NCBI GenBank assembly: GCA_036268775.1
Contig: DATATM010000005.1
Span: 62,001-126,000, forward strand
Length of the DNA stretch: 64,000 bases
Direction: 5' to 3'
Origin: DASZIT01 sp036268775
GTDB taxonomy: Bacteria > Actinomycetota > Acidimicrobiia > Acidimicrobiales > RAAP-2
Shown piece by piece: positions 50,048 through 57,765 of this stretch. The position numbers were made by a program, and so were the translations under genes. The notes under the pieces were generated by a model. It was given only the letters and a program-made list of their open reading frames with translations. It had not been told where the DNA came from and ran no database searches. How positions within the stretch are numbered: position 1 is the stretch's first letter; each line of letters starts with the position of its first letter.

Positions 50048-51244
50048 ATGGCTGAACTCGTCTCCCTCGGCGCCGATGGCGTCCTCCACGTTCCCGATGA
50101 GCCCATCATCCCCTTCATCGAAGGCGACGGCACCGGCGTCGACATCTGGCCGGCGGCCCAGCTGGTGCTCGACGCCGCCGCCGCCAAGCACGGCACCAAG
50201 GTGGCCTGGAAGGAAGTGCTGGCCGGCCAGAAGGCGTTCGACCAGACCGGGAACTGGCTGCCCGACGAGACGGTGGAGACCTTCCGCTCCCACCTGATCG
50301 GCATCAAGGGCCCGTTGACCACCCCGGTCGGCGGCGGCATCCGCTCCCTTAACGTCGCCCTCCGCCAGATCCTCGACCTCTATGTCTGCCTCCGCCCGGT
50401 GCGCTGGTTCCAGGGGGTGCCCTCCCCGGTGCTCCACCCCGAGCAGGTGGACATGGTCATCTTCCGCGAGAACACCGAGGACATCTACGCCGGCCTGGAG
50501 GCGGAGGCCTACACCCCGGAGGCGGCCAAGCTGTCCGCCTTCCTGAAGGACGAGATGGGCTGGACCATCCGGGAGGGATCGGGCATCGGCATCAAGCCAA
50601 TCTCGGAGCTGGGCTCCAAGCGGCTGATCCGGGCGGCCATCAAGTACGCCCTGGACCACCACCGGGAGAGCGTGACCATGGTCCACAAGGGGAACATCCA
50701 GAAGTTCACCGAGGGCGCCTTCCGGAACTGGGGCTACGACCTGGTCAAGGAAGAATTCGCCGACGTGGCGGTGAGCTGGGACGACTGCGGCGGCAAGCCC
50801 GACGGCAAGCTGCTGGTGAAGGACAACATCGCCGACATCACCCTGCAGCAGGTCCTCACCCGCCCGACCGACTTCGATGTCATCGCCACCACCAACCTCA
50901 ACGGCGACTACCTCTCCGACGCCCTGGCTGCCCAGGTCGGTGGGATCGGCATCGCCCCGGGGGGCAACATCAACTACGTGACCGGTCACGGCATCTTCGA
51001 GGCCACCCACGGCACCGCCCCCAAGTACGCCGGTCAGGACAAGGTCAACCCCGGATCGCTGCTGCTGTCGGGCGTGATGATGTTCGAGCATCTGGGCTGG
51101 ACGGAAGCCGCCGCCGACATCGTCCGGGCCCTGGAGGCGACCATCGCCGACAAGGTGGTCACCTACGACTTCGCCCGGCTGATGGAGGGGGCCACCGAGG
51201 TCAAGACCTCGGAGTTCGCCGCCGCCATCGTCGACCACTTGTAA
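50048..51244 (+). CDS. icd: Isocitrate dehydrogenase, NADP-type (homodimeric)
   Basis: Icd decarboxylates isocitrate to 2-oxoglutarate. The 398-aa protein is of the E. coli-like type, not the monomeric type seen in many actinobacteria. PVGGGIRSLNVALRQILDLY contains the active-site Ser equivalent to the E. coli phosphorylation site. RENTEDIYAGLE, VHKGNIQKFTEGAF (catalytic Lys) and NLNGDYLSDALAAQVGG are conserved. EATHGTAPKYAGQDKVNPGS has Lys-Tyr at the positions that give NADP preference. A stem-loop follows and mdh is next, so this is a TCA pair. Confidence 0.96.
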   Translation: MAELVSLGADGVLHVPDEPIIPFIEGDGTGVDIWPAAQLVLDAAAAKHGTKVAWKEVLAGQKAFDQTGNWLPDETVETFRSHLIGIKGPLTTPVGGGIRSLNVALRQILDLYVCLRPVRWFQGVPSPVLHPEQVDMVIFRENTEDIYAGLEAEAYTPEAAKLSAFLKDEMGWTIREGSGIGIKPISELGSKRLIRAAIKYALDHHRESVTMVHKGNIQKFTEGAFRNWGYDLVKEEFADVAVSWDDCGGKPDGKLLVKDNIADITLQQVLTRPTDFDVIATTNLNGDYLSDALAAQVGGIGIAPGGNINYVTGHGIFEATHGTAPKYAGQDKVNPGSLLLSGVMMFEHLGWTEAAADIVRALEATIADKVVTYDFARLMEGATEVKTSEFAAAIVDHL

Positions 51245-51262
51245 GGCCGGTCCCGACCGGCC
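51245..51262 (+). terminator. Stem-loop between icd and mdh
   Basis: GGCCGGTC-CC-GACCGGCC is a perfect inverted repeat starting directly after the icd TAA; a 7-bp stem with a CCCG-type loop would form. No T-tract follows. Confidence 0.6.
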
Positions 51263-51291
51263 CTGGTTCGCTCCTGTCGAGGGTCGCACGG

Positions 51292-51297
51292 TAGCCT
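51292..51297 (+). promoter_or_regulatory. Putative leaderless -10 element (TAGCCT) of mdh
   Basis: TAGCCT ends six bases before the ATG at 51304. Together with the preceding stem-loop this suggests mdh is transcribed on its own. Confidence 0.5.
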
Positions 51298-51303
51298 CAC
51301 CAG

Positions 51304-52296
51304 ATGGCAGCCAAGACTCCAGTCCACGTCACCGTCACCGGGGCGGCCGGCCAGATCGGCTACTCCCTCCTCTTCCGGATCGCCTCGGGCCAGCTGCTCG
51401 GGCCCGACCAGCCGGTGGTGCTCCGACTCCTCGAGATCGAGCCGGGGATGAAGGCCCTGGAAGGGGTGGTCATGGAGATCGATGACGGGGCGTTCTCCCT
51501 GGTCAGCGACGTTGTTGCCACCACCGACCTGAAGACCGCCTTCGACGGCACCTCCTGGGCGCTGCTGGTCGGTTCGGTCCCCCGCAAAGCCGGCATGGAG
51601 CGGGGCGATCTTCTCACCATCAACGGGGGGATCTTCGGCCCGCAGGGCCAGGCCATCGCCGCCAACGCCGCCTCCGACGTCCGGGTGCTGGTGGTGGGCA
51701 ACCCCTGCAACACCAACTGCCTGATCGCTCGGGCCAACGCCCCCGAAGTGCCGTCCGACCGCTGGTTCGCCATGACCCGGCTCGACGAGAACCGGGCCAA
51801 GAGCCAGCTGGCCAAGCGGGCCGGGGTGCCGGTGACATCGGTGACTTCCATGGCCATCTGGGGCAACCATTCGGCCACCCAGTTCCCCGACTTCGCCAAC
51901 GCCTGCATTGACGCCAAGCCGGTGCCCGACGTCATCAAAGACCTCGAGTGGCTGCAGGGCGACTTCATCACCACCGTGCAGAAGCGGGGCGCCGCCATTA
52001 TCGAGGCCCGCGGCCTGTCGTCGGCCGCCTCCGCTGCCAGTGCCGCCATCGACTCGGTGGTGAGCATCCGGACGCCGACCCCCACCAAGGACGTGACGTC
52101 GTTGGCGGTGGTGTCCAACGGCGAGTACGGGATCCCCGCCGGCCTCCAGTTCGGGTTCCCGGTGAGGGTGGACGCCAACGGGGCCTGGAGCGTGGTCGAG
52201 GGACTCCACCACGACGACTTCGCCAAGGAGCGGATCCGCCTCACCACCGAGGAACTCGAGTCGGAGCGGGCCGAGGTCGCCTCCCTGCTGCCCTAG
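51304..52296 (+). CDS. mdh: Malate dehydrogenase
   Basis: Mdh oxidises malate to oxaloacetate with NAD. The 330-aa protein is of the cytosolic/actinobacterial type. VTVTGAAGQIGYSLLFRIAS is the dinucleotide loop, and the Arg-bearing active-site loop is GSVPRKAGMERGDLL. VVGNPCNTNCLIAR, MTRLDENRAKSQLA (catalytic Asp region follows) and MAIWGNHSATQFPD (catalytic His) are intact. SNGEYGIPAGLQFGFPV is the conserved C-terminal part. The 3' end overlaps the converging VOC gene by four bases. Confidence 0.96.
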   Translation: MAAKTPVHVTVTGAAGQIGYSLLFRIASGQLLGPDQPVVLRLLEIEPGMKALEGVVMEIDDGAFSLVSDVVATTDLKTAFDGTSWALLVGSVPRKAGMERGDLLTINGGIFGPQGQAIAANAASDVRVLVVGNPCNTNCLIARANAPEVPSDRWFAMTRLDENRAKSQLAKRAGVPVTSVTSMAIWGNHSATQFPDFANACIDAKPVPDVIKDLEWLQGDFITTVQKRGAAIIEARGLSSAASAASAAIDSVVSIRTPTPTKDVTSLAVVSNGEYGIPAGLQFGFPVRVDANGAWSVVEGLHHDDFAKERIRLTTEELESERAEVASLLP

Positions 52297-52712
52297 TCCT
52301 TCTGCAGCGGGCGGAGGTCCCGCCGCAGCGGGTGCCCCTCCGGCACTTCGACGATGTGGATGCGGATCCCGTCGGGATCATCCACCCAGGCTTCGATCAG
52401 CCCCCAGGGCTCCAGCACGGGGGGGCGGGCGACGGCCACCCCCCGGTCCTCCAGCTCCTCGACGGCGGCGGCGACGTCGCGCACCTGCCACCAGAGGGCC
52501 ACCACCTCCCCGGCCCCCGGCCCGTCGTGGACGGTGCTCCCGTGGTGGCCCACCACCTCCAGCAGGCCCCCACCCAGGAAGAACACCACCCCCCGGGTCG
52601 CCCCGGCGCTGAACTCCCGGGCCACGGCCAGGCCGAATCCGTCCTGGTAGAACGCCAGGGTGCGCTCGAGATCGGTGGGGTGGATCATCGTCCGCCCGCT
52701 CAGGATTTCCAC
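52293..52712 (-). CDS. VOC-superfamily (glyoxalase/dioxygenase-like) protein
   Basis: The 139-aa protein has the paired beta-alpha-beta-beta-beta modules of the vicinal-oxygen-chelate fold. Possible metal ligands are the His in TMIHPTDLERTLAFYQDGFG, the Glu in LLEVVGHHG, and the Glu in IHIVEVPEG near the end. ARPPVLEPWGLIEAWVDDPD is the usual last-strand region with DPDG. This fold covers glyoxalases, dioxygenases and resistance proteins, and nothing here picks one. GTG 52712 has GAGGGG just upstream. It is convergent with mdh and overlaps it by four bases. Confidence 0.8.
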   Translation of the reverse strand: MEILSGRTMIHPTDLERTLAFYQDGFGLAVAREFSAGATRGVVFFLGGGLLEVVGHHGSTVHDGPGAGEVVALWWQVRDVAAAVEELEDRGVAVARPPVLEPWGLIEAWVDDPDGIRIHIVEVPEGHPLRRDLRPLQKD

Positions 52713-52816
52713 GGTGTCCCCCTCGAGTGACTAATTCGGTGGCTCGGTCATGCTTGCTCACCGCCGGGGAGATCGTACGCTCCACCGCCCCCTGCGCCGA
52801 TCAACATGACGTCGGC

Positions 52817-53422
52817 TTAGTCCCCCACCCGCTGGTTGCCATCTTGCAGGGGAAGGACCAAGAGGACTTCATCACGATCGTCATCCGGACCCAACCGCAG
52901 GGCTCCAGGCCACCGCCCGATCTCCCGCCACCCGCATGACTCATAGAAGGCCTCAAGACCTTGACCGCCCCGCACCTCGATGTGCAGCTGTTCCAAACCG
53001 AGGTCATCCCGGGCGGCGCGCGCGATCTCCGACAGCAGGGCCCGCCCAATGCCCAAGCCCCGAGCGGCAAGGGCGGTTTGCAATCGGAGTACTCGCGCCC
53101 AATGGGCGGTCACCTTGTTTCGATTTCGCTCGAGCAATCCCCAACCGAGGAGTACCTCGTCGCTGACCGCCACCAGCACTGTCCGGACCGTCGGATCAAG
53201 CGACTCGACGAGCCGCTGGACCGCCACGGCAACTTCGGCTCGCTCTACAGGGAGGAACGGGAAGCCCACCGCGCCCCCGGCATTGGAGACCTCCCGCCAA
53301 CAGGTGGTCAGCTGGTTCGCCAGCTCTTCATCGACCTGCGACGATCCGGTGAGCCACCGGTAGGAGACATTCGACGGGGTAGCGCCCACCCGGCCAGTTT
53401 CTAGCAGCCGGAACCCGGCCAA
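52817..53422 (-). CDS. GNAT-family acetyltransferase
   Basis: The 201-aa protein has a GNAT core in its second half. LQTALAARGLGIGRALLSEI is motif A (R-x2-G-x-G), followed by LGLEQLHIEVRGGQGLEAFY and ESCGWREIGRWPG. The first 60 residues are not recognisable. The substrate is unknown. TTG 53422 is tentative; no strong ribosome-binding site is visible and inner GTG codons are possible. Codon use looks less GC-biased than in the adjacent mdh and sdh genes, and flanking gaps are empty, so it could be a recent arrival. It lies 20 bases downstream of the SCP2-like gene, on the same strand. Confidence 0.72.
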   Translation of the reverse strand: MAGFRLLETGRVGATPSNVSYRWLTGSSQVDEELANQLTTCWREVSNAGGAVGFPFLPVERAEVAVAVQRLVESLDPTVRTVLVAVSDEVLLGWGLLERNRNKVTAHWARVLRLQTALAARGLGIGRALLSEIARAARDDLGLEQLHIEVRGGQGLEAFYESCGWREIGRWPGALRLGPDDDRDEVLLVLPLQDGNQRVGD

Positions 53423-53443
53423 CGCCGTCCGGCCGGAGTGACT

Positions 53444-53866
53444 CTAGTAGGTGGTGTCGGCGGCCAGCGCCTGCACGTAGGGCTGGGCGGAGGCCAGCAT
53501 CTGCTGGCTGGCCACCAGCACCGACAGGTCGCCACGCACCCGGACCCGCCCTTCGGTGAGGGCCTCGGCCGCCACCAGCTCGCCCTTGGAGAGCGCCACC
53601 GCGTCCTCATAGGAGAGGGAGATGGCGACGTCGGCGGCTTCGGCCCCGGGTTGGTCTGGGTCGGGGAGGGACAGGTGGAGGGATCCTTCGTTGACGGTCA
53701 GGGCGACGGTGAGGTCACCGGTCGGCCCGCCGTGGACCTCCTGGAAGACGGTGAACCGACCGTCGAGGGCGGCCAGCCCTGCCTCTTCTCCGGGTCCCGG
53801 CACCGTCACCCCGGCCAGGGCGGCGTCGAAGGCCGCCACCCACTCGGGGCTCAGGAACTGCGGCAC
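53444..53866 (-). CDS. SCP2 sterol-binding-domain-like protein
   Basis: The 140-aa protein resembles the SCP-2 lipid/sterol-transfer fold. Support comes from the strand pattern RFTVFQEVHGGPTGDLTVAL, the turn with ADVAISLSYEDAVALSKGEL, and the final GRVRVRGDLSVLVASQQMLA, which is the usual 'G-x-v-K-v-x-G-d' element of SCP2 domains. PQFLSPEWVAAFDAAL at the start matches many actinobacterial single-domain SCP2 proteins. GTG 53866 lies 31 bases after the sdhB stop. It could be co-transcribed with the sdh operon. A lipid-handling role is inference, but is of interest given the mce transporter in the window. Confidence 0.72.
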   Translation of the reverse strand: MPQFLSPEWVAAFDAALAGVTVPGPGEEAGLAALDGRFTVFQEVHGGPTGDLTVALTVNEGSLHLSLPDPDQPGAEAADVAISLSYEDAVALSKGELVAAEALTEGRVRVRGDLSVLVASQQMLASAQPYVQALAADTTY

Positions 53867-53897
53867 GGGCGGCCCGTCAGAAGTTCGGGTCCGGTGA

Positions 53898-54860
53898 TCA
53901 CTCGCCGACGGCGGTGGGTATTCCGTGGACGCCCGGGTCGGGCTGGATCGCCGCCGGTCCGGTGGCCGGCGAGGTGGCCGACGCTTCGGTCACCGACGCC
54001 TTGGTGCGACGGAGGATCTTCCGTCCCAGCCACGCCACCGGGTCGTAGGAGGCGTCGACCACTCGCTCCTTGAGGGGGATGATGGCGTTGTCGGTGATCT
54101 TGATGTGCTCGGGGCAGACCTCGGTGCAGCACTTGGTGATGTTGCACATCCCGAGACCGTCTTCCTTGCGCAGGACCTCGCGCCGGTCGGAGACATCCAG
54201 TGGGTGCATCTCCAACTCCGCTGACCGGATGAAGAAGCGGGGCCCGGCGTAGGAGGTCTTGTTCTCCTCGTGATCGCGGATCACGTGGCAGACGTCCTGG
54301 CAGAGGAAGCACTCGATGCACTTTCGGAATTCCTGGCTGCGCTCGACGTCGATCTGGGCCATCCGGTAGCCGCCGGCCTTGGATTCGTCGACGGTCTTGG
54401 GGCGGGGATTGAACGGCGGTATCCGCTTGGCCACCTCGTAGTTGAACGAGACGTCGGTCACCAGGTCCCGGAGGATCGGGAACGTCTTCAGCGGGGCCAC
54501 CACCACGTCGGCCCCGACCGGCAGGGTGTCCACCCGGGTCATGCACATGAGGGAGGGGATCCCGTTGATCTCCGCCGAGCACGACCCGCACTTGCCCGCC
54601 TTGCAGTTCCAGCGGCAGGCGAGGTCGGGGGCGGCAGTGGCCTGCACCCGGTGGATGACGTCGAGGACCACTTCGCCTTCGACGGCCGGCATCACGTAGT
54701 CGACGAACTCGCCGCCGCTCTCGTCGCCCCGCCACAGCACCATGGTGATGGTGGCATCGTCGGCCGGCTCCGGTTGCGGCTCCGGCTGCGGCTCCGGCGC
54801 CTCCGGCTCAGCGGGGGGCTCGGCTTCGGCGGCTTCGTCTTCAACCGGCTCGACGGTCAT
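53898..54860 (-). CDS. sdhB: Succinate dehydrogenase iron-sulfur subunit
   Basis: SdhB carries electrons from FAD to quinone. The 320-aa protein holds the [2Fe-2S] ligands in CRWNCKAGKCGSC with the last Cys in SLMC, the [4Fe-4S] motif CIECFLCQDVC, and the [3Fe-4S] set in CNITKCCTEVCPEHI. A Pro/Glu-rich N-terminal extension of about 35 residues (PEAPEPQPEPQPEPADD) precedes the ferredoxin domain, and a roughly 50-residue tail follows the last cluster. Both are unusual for SdhB. ATG 54860 overlaps the sdhA stop (ATGA). With sdhA and sdhC it resembles mycobacterial Sdh1 (Rv0247c-Rv0249c). Confidence 0.95.
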   Translation of the reverse strand: MTVEPVEDEAAEAEPPAEPEAPEPQPEPQPEPADDATITMVLWRGDESGGEFVDYVMPAVEGEVVLDVIHRVQATAAPDLACRWNCKAGKCGSCSAEINGIPSLMCMTRVDTLPVGADVVVAPLKTFPILRDLVTDVSFNYEVAKRIPPFNPRPKTVDESKAGGYRMAQIDVERSQEFRKCIECFLCQDVCHVIRDHEENKTSYAGPRFFIRSAELEMHPLDVSDRREVLRKEDGLGMCNITKCCTEVCPEHIKITDNAIIPLKERVVDASYDPVAWLGRKILRRTKASVTEASATSPATGPAAIQPDPGVHGIPTAVGE

Positions 54861-56707
54861 GATTCATCCTCCAGCAGGGCTTTGAGCTCGTCGGGCATCA
54901 CCGGCAGGGGCTCGGGTGAAATGGTGATGGTGCGGATCGACGGAGTGCCGAGCGGTCCGTCGGACCCCCCGGTGCCGTCGGCGATCCGTTGCACGAAGTT
55001 CACCGAACCCATCTCGGGATCGGGCTTCGGAAAGTCGTCGCGGGTGTGGCCGCCCCGGCTCTCCTTCCGGTTGATGGCCCCCTGGGTGACGCACCGCGAC
55101 ACCGAGAGCATCGACGGGAGGTCGGTGGCCAGGTTCCAGCCGGGGTTGTAGGCCACCCCACCGCTGATGGAGACATTGGCGGCCCGCGCCTCCAGCTTCT
55201 CCAGCTCCCCCATCGCCTCTTCGAGCTCCGACTGGGTGCGGATGATGCCGACCAGATTCTGCATGGTTTGTTGCAGGTCGGCCTGGAGCTCGTAGGGATT
55301 CTCGCCCTCGTCGCGGGCGAACGGCGCGGTGGCGGCGTTGATCGCCTCTTTGACCTCGCCGGGATCGATGGCGACGGTGCGATGGTTGCGGGTCCGTTCG
55401 TCCACCACCTTGGCGGCGCCGATGCCGGCCCGGCGGCCGAAGACCAGCAGGTCGGAAAGGGAGTTGCCACCCAGGCGGTTGGCCCCGTGCATCCCGCCGG
55501 CCACTTCGCCCACCGCGAACAGGCCGGGGACGGTGGTTTCCTGCGAATCGGCATCGACCCGGACCCCGCCCATGGCGTAGTGGCAGGTCGGCCCGACCTC
55601 CATGGCTTCGGCGGTGATGTCCACCCCGGCCAGCTCCATGAACTGGTGGTACATGGAGGGGAGCCGGCGGCGGATGTACTCGGCGCTGCGGCGGGTGGCG
55701 ATGTCGAGGAACACCCCGCCGTGGGGGCTGCCCCGCCCCGCCTTCACCTCACTGTTGATGGAGCGGGCCACCTCGTCCCGGGGAAGCAGTTCGGGGGGGC
55801 GGCGGTTGTCGGCATGATCGTCGTACCAGCGGTCCCCCTCCTCCTCGTTGTCGGCGGTCTCGGCGGCGAACATCGGCGGGATGTAGTTGAACATGAACCG
55901 CTCGCCCTCCGAGTTCCGGAGGACCCCGCCGTCGCCCCGGACCCCCTCGGTAACCAGGATGCCCCGCACCGACAGCGGCCACACCATGCCGGTCGGATGG
56001 AACTGGACCGCCTCCATGTCGATGACATCGGCGCCGGCCCAGAGGGCGAGGGCCACCCCGTCACCGGTCGACTCCCAGGAGTTGGAGGTGTACATCCAGC
56101 TCTTGCCCAGGCCCCCGGTGGCCAGGATCACCGCCTTGGCGGTGAAGGTCACGAATTGCCCGGAGGGGCGCCAGTACCCGACCACCCCGGAGACGGCCCC
56201 GTCGGCGCCCTTCAGCACCCGGATGACCTTGACCTCCATGAACACCTCGATGCCGTCGGCCACCGCCTTCTGCTGCAGGGTCCGGATCATCTCCAGGCCG
56301 GTGCGGTCGCCGACGTGGGCGAGCCGGGCGAACCGGTGGCCGCCGAAGTCGCGCTGGGTGATCAGCCCGTCCTTGGTGCGGTCGAAGAGCGCCCCCCACT
56401 CCTCCAGCTCCCGGACCCGGTCGGGGGCCTCCTTGGCATGGAGCTCGGCCATCCGCCAGTTGTTCAGCATCTTGCCGCCGCGCATGGTGTCCCGGAAGTG
56501 GACCTTCCAGTTGTCGTCGGGATAGACGTTGCCAAGGGCGGCGGCGATCCCGCCCTCGGCCATCACCGTGTGGGCCTTCCCCAACAGCGACTTGCAGATC
56601 AACGCGGTGCGGAGGCCCCGGGAGCGGGCTTCGATGGCGGCTCGGAGACCGGCGCCACCGGCACCGATGACGATGACGTCGAAGTCATGGGTTTCGTACT
56701 CAGGCAT
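54857..56707 (-). CDS. sdhA: Succinate dehydrogenase flavoprotein subunit
   Basis: SdhA oxidises succinate using covalently bound FAD. The 616-aa protein starts with FDVIVIGAGGAGLRAAIEAR (FAD loop) and GKAHTVMAEGGIAAALGN, which holds the His for flavin attachment. AVILATGGLGKSW, GDGVALALWAGADVIDMEAV and QFHPTGMVWPLSVRGILVTE line the active site. CHYAMGGVRVDADSQ and GEVAGGMHGANRLGGNSLSD are also present. The end with HTRDDFPKPDPEMGSVNF is the capping region. ATG 56707 lies 15 bases after sdhC. All key segments are intact. Confidence 0.96.
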   Translation of the reverse strand: MPEYETHDFDVIVIGAGGAGLRAAIEARSRGLRTALICKSLLGKAHTVMAEGGIAAALGNVYPDDNWKVHFRDTMRGGKMLNNWRMAELHAKEAPDRVRELEEWGALFDRTKDGLITQRDFGGHRFARLAHVGDRTGLEMIRTLQQKAVADGIEVFMEVKVIRVLKGADGAVSGVVGYWRPSGQFVTFTAKAVILATGGLGKSWMYTSNSWESTGDGVALALWAGADVIDMEAVQFHPTGMVWPLSVRGILVTEGVRGDGGVLRNSEGERFMFNYIPPMFAAETADNEEEGDRWYDDHADNRRPPELLPRDEVARSINSEVKAGRGSPHGGVFLDIATRRSAEYIRRRLPSMYHQFMELAGVDITAEAMEVGPTCHYAMGGVRVDADSQETTVPGLFAVGEVAGGMHGANRLGGNSLSDLLVFGRRAGIGAAKVVDERTRNHRTVAIDPGEVKEAINAATAPFARDEGENPYELQADLQQTMQNLVGIIRTQSELEEAMGELEKLEARAANVSISGGVAYNPGWNLATDLPSMLSVSRCVTQGAINRKESRGGHTRDDFPKPDPEMGSVNFVQRIADGTGGSDGPLGTPSIRTITISPEPLPVMPDELKALLEDES

Positions 56708-56722
56708 GTGTTCGCGATCCCT

Positions 56723-57547
56723 TTAGAAGTGGAAGCCGTAGTCGTGGATGGTCCCGCTGGCCACCAGACGGACATAGACGTCGGTGAGGGCGACGAAGGC
56801 CAGGCTCATCCAGGCGAACACCATGTGCCGGGCGTTCAGCGGGGTGAGCATCTTCCAGAGGCGGTGGCGGAAGGGGGCGGCGGAGAACTGCTTGACCCCT
56901 CCCCCGCAGAGGTGGCGGCAGGCATGGCAGCTGAGGGAGTACAGCCACAGCAGGGCGGCGTTGATGAGCAGCACCGCGGTGCCGACGCTGAAGCCGAGCC
57001 CGTGGCCGGGCTGGCGGAACGCCACCACCGCGTCGATGGTGAGGATGGTGTTGAACACCAGACCGGCGTAGAAGAAGTAGCGGTGGATGTTCTGGAAGAA
57101 GAGGGGGAACCTCGACTCACCGGTATAGGCGCCATGGGCGTCGGAGACGGCACAGGCCGGCGGGGCCCACCAGAACGCCCGGTAGTAGGCCTTGCGGTAG
57201 TAGTAACAGGTCAGCCGGAAGCCGAGCGGGAAGATCAGGATCAACAGGGCGGGGGAGATGGCCCACCAGGTGATGATGGTGCCGGGATGGCTCCCGGGCA
57301 CGCAGGAGGCGGTCAGACAGGGCGAGTAGAACGGCGAGATCAGGTCCCGGCCCTGGGAGGCGCCGACGTAGTAGTCCTTGTTCACGAAGGCGGCCCAGGT
57401 GGCGTAAGCCACGAACGCCGCCAGCACAGTGACGGTGACCACCGGCTGGACCCACCACCGGTCCCGGCGCAGGGTCGGCACCGGTGGGCCGCCCCGAACC
57501 CCTCCGAGCACGACGGGGGTGACTTTGGCGTCCTCCAACGTGGTCAA
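56723..57547 (-). CDS. sdhC: Succinate dehydrogenase membrane anchor (Sdh1-type single subunit)
   Basis: The 274-aa protein anchors the SdhAB pair and holds the quinone site. Five hydrophobic helices are visible, for example VVTVTVLAAFVAYATWAAF, AISPALLILIFPLGFRLTCY, FFYAGLVFNTILTIDAVVAF, VLLINAALLWLYSLSCHACR and FAWMSLAFVALTDVYVRLVA. A single long anchor gene upstream of sdhA-sdhB, without sdhD, matches the mycobacterial Sdh1 layout (Rv0249c is about 273 aa). His-rich spots (QNIHRYFF, SCHACRH, NARHMVFA) are candidate heme or quinone ligands. TTG 57547 has AGGAGG eight bases upstream. It is divergent from the MoxR-like gene. Confidence 0.88.
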   Translation of the reverse strand: MTTLEDAKVTPVVLGGVRGGPPVPTLRRDRWWVQPVVTVTVLAAFVAYATWAAFVNKDYYVGASQGRDLISPFYSPCLTASCVPGSHPGTIITWWAISPALLILIFPLGFRLTCYYYRKAYYRAFWWAPPACAVSDAHGAYTGESRFPLFFQNIHRYFFYAGLVFNTILTIDAVVAFRQPGHGLGFSVGTAVLLINAALLWLYSLSCHACRHLCGGGVKQFSAAPFRHRLWKMLTPLNARHMVFAWMSLAFVALTDVYVRLVASGTIHDYGFHF

Positions 57548-57723
57548 GTCGTTCCTCCTGGTATCGGCCCGCGGGCTAGAAATGGTACGGGCCCCAAGGC
57601 CCCGGATGCTGACGGGGGATCATCTTTCCACTATTGCGACCACTCGTGAAACCGCGGGGGAGCTGAGCGCCATTTTGCCGGGGATCGCCCAGAAGGGTCG
57701 GGATCGGTCAGCAAATCCTCCCG

Positions 57724-57740
57724 GCCGATGAACCATCGGC
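57724..57740. promoter_or_regulatory. 7-bp inverted repeat at the -35 position of the MoxR-like gene
   Basis: GCCGATG-AAC-CATCGGC is a perfect 7-bp inverted repeat ending 13 bases before the TAGGCT hexamer. It could be an operator for the ATPase/VWA pair or for divergent sdhC. Confidence 0.4.
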
Positions 57741-57753
57741 GAACGGGCTCGCG

Positions 57754-57759
57754 TAGGCT
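57754..57759 (+). promoter_or_regulatory. Putative leaderless -10 element (TAGGCT) of the MoxR-like gene
   Basis: TAGGCT ends six bases before the ATG at 57766, with no Shine-Dalgarno. Confidence 0.5.
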
Positions 57760-57765
57760 CAAACC

